DNA of 6,887 nucleotides, from the NCBI GenBank assembly GCA_028291285.1, contig JAQGIJ010000383.1, positions 1 to 6,887 of the forward strand, read 5' to 3'. The stretch's first letter is position 1, and each line of letters begins with the position of its first letter. This stretch comes from Phenylobacterium sp. (GTDB lineage Bacteria; Pseudomonadota; Alphaproteobacteria; Caulobacterales; Caulobacteraceae). A program made the position numbers and the translations under genes. The notes beneath the pieces were generated by a model. It made no database searches. It was not told the DNA's origin and saw only the letters and a program-made list of their open reading frames with translations. Shown here one piece after another: positions 4,605 to 6,887 of the stretch.

Positions 4605-6352
4605 GCCTGGGCCTGCAGTCCTTCGGCGCGGACACCGTCTCCCGCTGGCTCAACCGGGCCATGTGGCGGCTGGAGCACGCCTTCGAGCGGGCGCGGGCCT
4701 CGGACAAGCCGCAGGACGACACCCGCATCCGCATCTTCTTCGTCGCGGCCCTGCTCGCGGCGGGCTTCCTGACGCTGGCGATCGGCGCGACGCACGCGGC
4801 GCTCTTCTCCAACGCCGGCAAGGACGACACGCTGGCCGCCACGGCGGGCGCGGCGCGGGCGGACCTCGTCGACCGCAACGGCGAGCTGCTCGCCGCCGAC
4901 CTGCTGCACTACGGCCTCTATGTGGATCCGCGCGAGATCTGGGACGAGGCCGAGACCCGCCGGGCGCTGCTCGCCGCCCTGCCGGACCTGACGCCTGATC
5001 GGCTGGAGCGGGCGCTGCGCTCGGGCCGGCGCAGCTTCCTGCTGGGCGCGCTGACGCCGGAGGTGCGCGGCCGGGTCAACGACCTGGGCCTGCCGGGCGT
5101 GAGCTTCGAGCCGGAGGAGCGGCGGGTCTATCCGCTGGGCTCCACTGCGGCCCACCTGATCGGCTTCGTGGATTCCGGCGGCCAGGGCCTGGCCGGCGCG
5201 GAGGCCGCGTTCAACGACGACATCCACGACGCCGCGGGCGACAAGCGCACCGTACCTCTGTCCATCGACCTGCGCATCCAGGCCGCGGCCGAGGACGAGC
5301 TCGGCAAGGCCGTGGCGCAGTTCCAGCCCAAGGGCGCCGTGGCGGTGGTGGTCGACGTCCACAGCGGCGAGATCCTGGCGCTGGCCAACGCCCCGACCTT
5401 CGATGCGAACCGGGCCGGGGAGGCGAGCCTCGACGCGCGCCTGAACCGCGCGGCGGCGGCGATCTACGAGATGGGCTCGACCTTCAAGGGCTTCACCGTG
5501 GCCGCGGGGCTGGACAGCGGCGTCGCCACACCGACGTCGACCTTCGACGCGCGTCAGCCCTTCCAGCTCGGCTACCGCACCATCCATGACTACCACGCCA
5601 CCCATAAGGTCCTGACGCTGGTGGAGGTCTTCCAGCACTCCTCCAACATCGGCACCGCGCGCCTGGCCGAGGCGATCGGCGCCCGGCGGCTGGAGCACTA
5701 CTTCAAGTCCTTCGGCCTGACCGAGCCGGCCAAGGTCGAATTGCTCGAGAGCGCCCGGCCGCTGACGCCCAAGGTCTGGGACGAGGACGCCGTCGCCTCC
5801 ACCTCCTTCGGCCACGGCATGAACGTGAGCCCGCTGGCGGTGGCGCGCGCCTATTCCAGCCTGCTGAACGGCGGCCGGCTGCTGCCGCTCACCATCCACA
5901 AATTGCCGGCCGGCGCGCGACCCGACGGGCCGCGGATCGTTTCGCCCCACACCAGCGAGACCCTGCTGCAGATCATGCGCGCGAACGTCACCGGCGGCTC
6001 CGGCAAGTCCGCCAACGTCCCCGGCCTGAACGTGGGCGGCAAGACCGGCACGGGCGACAAGTATGACCCCGTGGCCCGGGGCTACTCGACCACGCGGCAG
6101 GTCTCCTCCTTCGCCGCCATCTTCCCGACCGACGGGCCGATCGACGCGCCCCGCTACTTTGTACTGGTGCTGATGGACGAGCCGCATCCGGACAAGACCG
6201 GCGCCGACCCGACCGGCGGCATCGTCGCCGCGCCGGCCGCCGGCCACATCATCGAGCGGATCGCGCCGTTCCTCGGCGTCGAGCGCCGGCTCGACACCGC
6301 GCCCTTCACCGAGATTGCCGCCAACCCCTCCGACGCCGGGGAAGAACATTGA
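4601..6352 (+). CDS. ftsI: septal peptidoglycan transpeptidase FtsI (penicillin-binding protein 3)
   Basis: The 583-residue protein is a class B PBP that cross-links septal peptidoglycan together with FtsW and is the target of beta-lactams. It has a cytoplasmic N-terminus (1-42), one membrane segment (about 43-68, IFFVAALLAAGFLTLAIGA), then a pedestal opening with RADLVDRNGELLA (86-98). The transpeptidase domain runs from about 247 (VAVVVDVHSGEILALANAP). All three penicillin-binding motifs are present: S293-T-F-K296 (in YEMGSTFKGF), S347-S-N349, and K481-T-G483 (KTGTGDKY). There is no PASTA domain and no frameshift. The ATG at 4601 overlaps the ftsL stop; its own ribosome site is weak (GGAAG about 4586), suggesting dependence on coupling. 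The stop at 6350 overlaps the murE start. High GC gives long open frames on the opposite strand here, which are shadows. Confidence 0.97.
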   Translation: MSLGLQSFGADTVSRWLNRAMWRLEHAFERARASDKPQDDTRIRIFFVAALLAAGFLTLAIGATHAALFSNAGKDDTLAATAGAARADLVDRNGELLAADLLHYGLYVDPREIWDEAETRRALLAALPDLTPDRLERALRSGRRSFLLGALTPEVRGRVNDLGLPGVSFEPEERRVYPLGSTAAHLIGFVDSGGQGLAGAEAAFNDDIHDAAGDKRTVPLSIDLRIQAAAEDELGKAVAQFQPKGAVAVVVDVHSGEILALANAPTFDANRAGEASLDARLNRAAAAIYEMGSTFKGFTVAAGLDSGVATPTSTFDARQPFQLGYRTIHDYHATHKVLTLVEVFQHSSNIGTARLAEAIGARRLEHYFKSFGLTEPAKVELLESARPLTPKVWDEDAVASTSFGHGMNVSPLAVARAYSSLLNGGRLLPLTIHKLPAGARPDGPRIVSPHTSETLLQIMRANVTGGSGKSANVPGLNVGGKTGTGDKYDPVARGYSTTRQVSSFAAIFPTDGPIDAPRYFVLVLMDEPHPDKTGADPTGGIVAAPAAGHIIERIAPFLGVERRLDTAPFTEIAANPSDAGEEH

Positions 6353-6887
6353 GCCTGCGCCTGTCCGAGCTCGTGAAGCGCCACCTTGCGCTCGACCCGG
6401 AGATCACCGGGGTCACCGCCGACAGCCGCAAGGTGCGGCCGGGCTTCCTGTTCGCCGCCCTGCCGGGCTCGAAGGTCGACGGGACGGAGTTCGCGGCCAG
6501 GGCGGTGGACGCCGGCGCCGCGGCGGTGATCGCCTCGCGTGAGCTGGGCCTGGCCGCGCCCACCATCGCCACGCCGGATCCGCGGCGGGCCTATGCCCTG
6601 GCGGCGGCGGCCTTCCATGGCGCGCAGCCGGCCACGGTGGTCGCGGTCACCGGCACCAACGGCAAGACCTCGGTGGCCAACTTCTGCCGCCAGATCTTCG
6701 CCCGCGCGGGCCTGAAGGCCGGCAGCATGGGCACGCTGGGCGTGCGGCTCACGGGTCCCGGCGGCTTCGACGAGCAGGTGACGCCGCCCGGCCTGACCAC
6801 GCCCGACGCCGCCGACGTCGCCGAGCTGATGGCCCGCGCCGCCCGCCGCGGCGTCACCCATTTCGCCATGGAGGCCTCCTCGCACGG
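6349..6887 (+). CDS. murE: UDP-MurNAc-tripeptide ligase MurE, 3'-truncated by window edge
   Basis: The first 179 codons of a protein that usually has about 480 residues. MurE is a cytosolic Mur ligase that adds the third amino acid (meso-diaminopimelate in Gram-negative bacteria) to UDP-MurNAc-L-Ala-D-Glu, using ATP. Visible: the UDP-binding N-terminal domain with TADSRKVRPGFLFAALPG (23-40), the ATP loop TGTNGKTS (101-108), the substrate-binding TTPDA (from 150), and the EASSH motif (175-179) at the right edge. The DAP-specificity region lies outside the window. I place the start at TTG 6349, inside TTGA shared with the ftsI stop; the protein then begins MSLRLSELVKRHL, which fits homologues, and GGGGAAG lies just upstream (6339-6344 region). 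No ATG serves this frame nearby, so the gene is easily missed or shortened by automatic callers. Confidence 0.95.
   Translation, partial: MSLRLSELVKRHLALDPEITGVTADSRKVRPGFLFAALPGSKVDGTEFAARAVDAGAAAVIASRELGLAAPTIATPDPRRAYALAAAAFHGAQPATVVAVTGTNGKTSVANFCRQIFARAGLKAGSMGTLGVRLTGPGGFDEQVTPPGLTTPDAADVAELMARAARRGVTHFAMEASSH

Noticed and set aside
4472..6349. 625-codon open frame on the minus strand opposite ftsI
   Set aside because: It is a GC-driven shadow of ftsI: low-complexity Arg/Gly/Val-rich product, no recognisable domain, and fully covered by a gene with complete catalytic motifs.

Overview
The window is GC-rich DNA from an alphaproteobacterium, possibly of a Rhodospirillales-like lineage. 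The class call rests on a type A RNase P RNA gene with alphaproteobacterial features, on a MraZ beginning MFLSTFEKQLDAKRR, and on an alphaproteobacterial-style LexA box (GTTC-N7-GTTC). No species can be named from the sequence alone.

Layout: (1) 1-1829, two metabolic genes on the + strand: the 3' part of a CaiB/BaiF-AMACR family acyl-CoA transferase or racemase, and an SDR dehydrogenase 9 bp downstream. They are probably co-transcribed. (2) 1840-2264, rnpB (RNase P RNA) with its own plausible promoter; its 5' and 3' ends pair in a perfect 13-bp P1 helix. (3) 2265-2645, a 381-bp non-coding control region. It holds stem-loops, a LexA-type box abutting a perfect DnaA box, a CtrA-like half site, three CCCA repeats at an exact 10-bp period (inverted MraZ box), and alternative hairpins just before mraZ. 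(4) 2646-6887, the start of the division and cell wall (dcw) cluster: mraZ, rsmH, ftsL, ftsI, murE. From rsmH to murE every junction is a 4-bp stop/start overlap (ATGA, ATGA, TTGA). murE starts with TTG and runs off the right edge.

MraZ is the cluster's DNA-binding regulator. RsmH methylates 16S rRNA. FtsL is a divisome scaffold that works with the septal transpeptidase FtsI. MurE makes the tripeptide precursor that feeds septal peptidoglycan. The tight overlaps imply translational coupling.

The least ordinary parts are non-coding. The 190 bp between mraZ and rsmH carry a pair of 22-nt inverted repeats (20/22 matching) and look like a repeat inserted into what was once an ATGA overlap. A 65-codon frame runs across it and overlaps both neighbours by ATGA. 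The region upstream of mraZ packs possible damage (LexA), replication (DnaA) and autoregulatory (MraZ) inputs into about 120 bp. The CoA-transferase family protein keeps the family's Arg, His and Glu but appears to lack the catalytic Asp. I saw no phage, CRISPR, toxin-antitoxin or defence system here.
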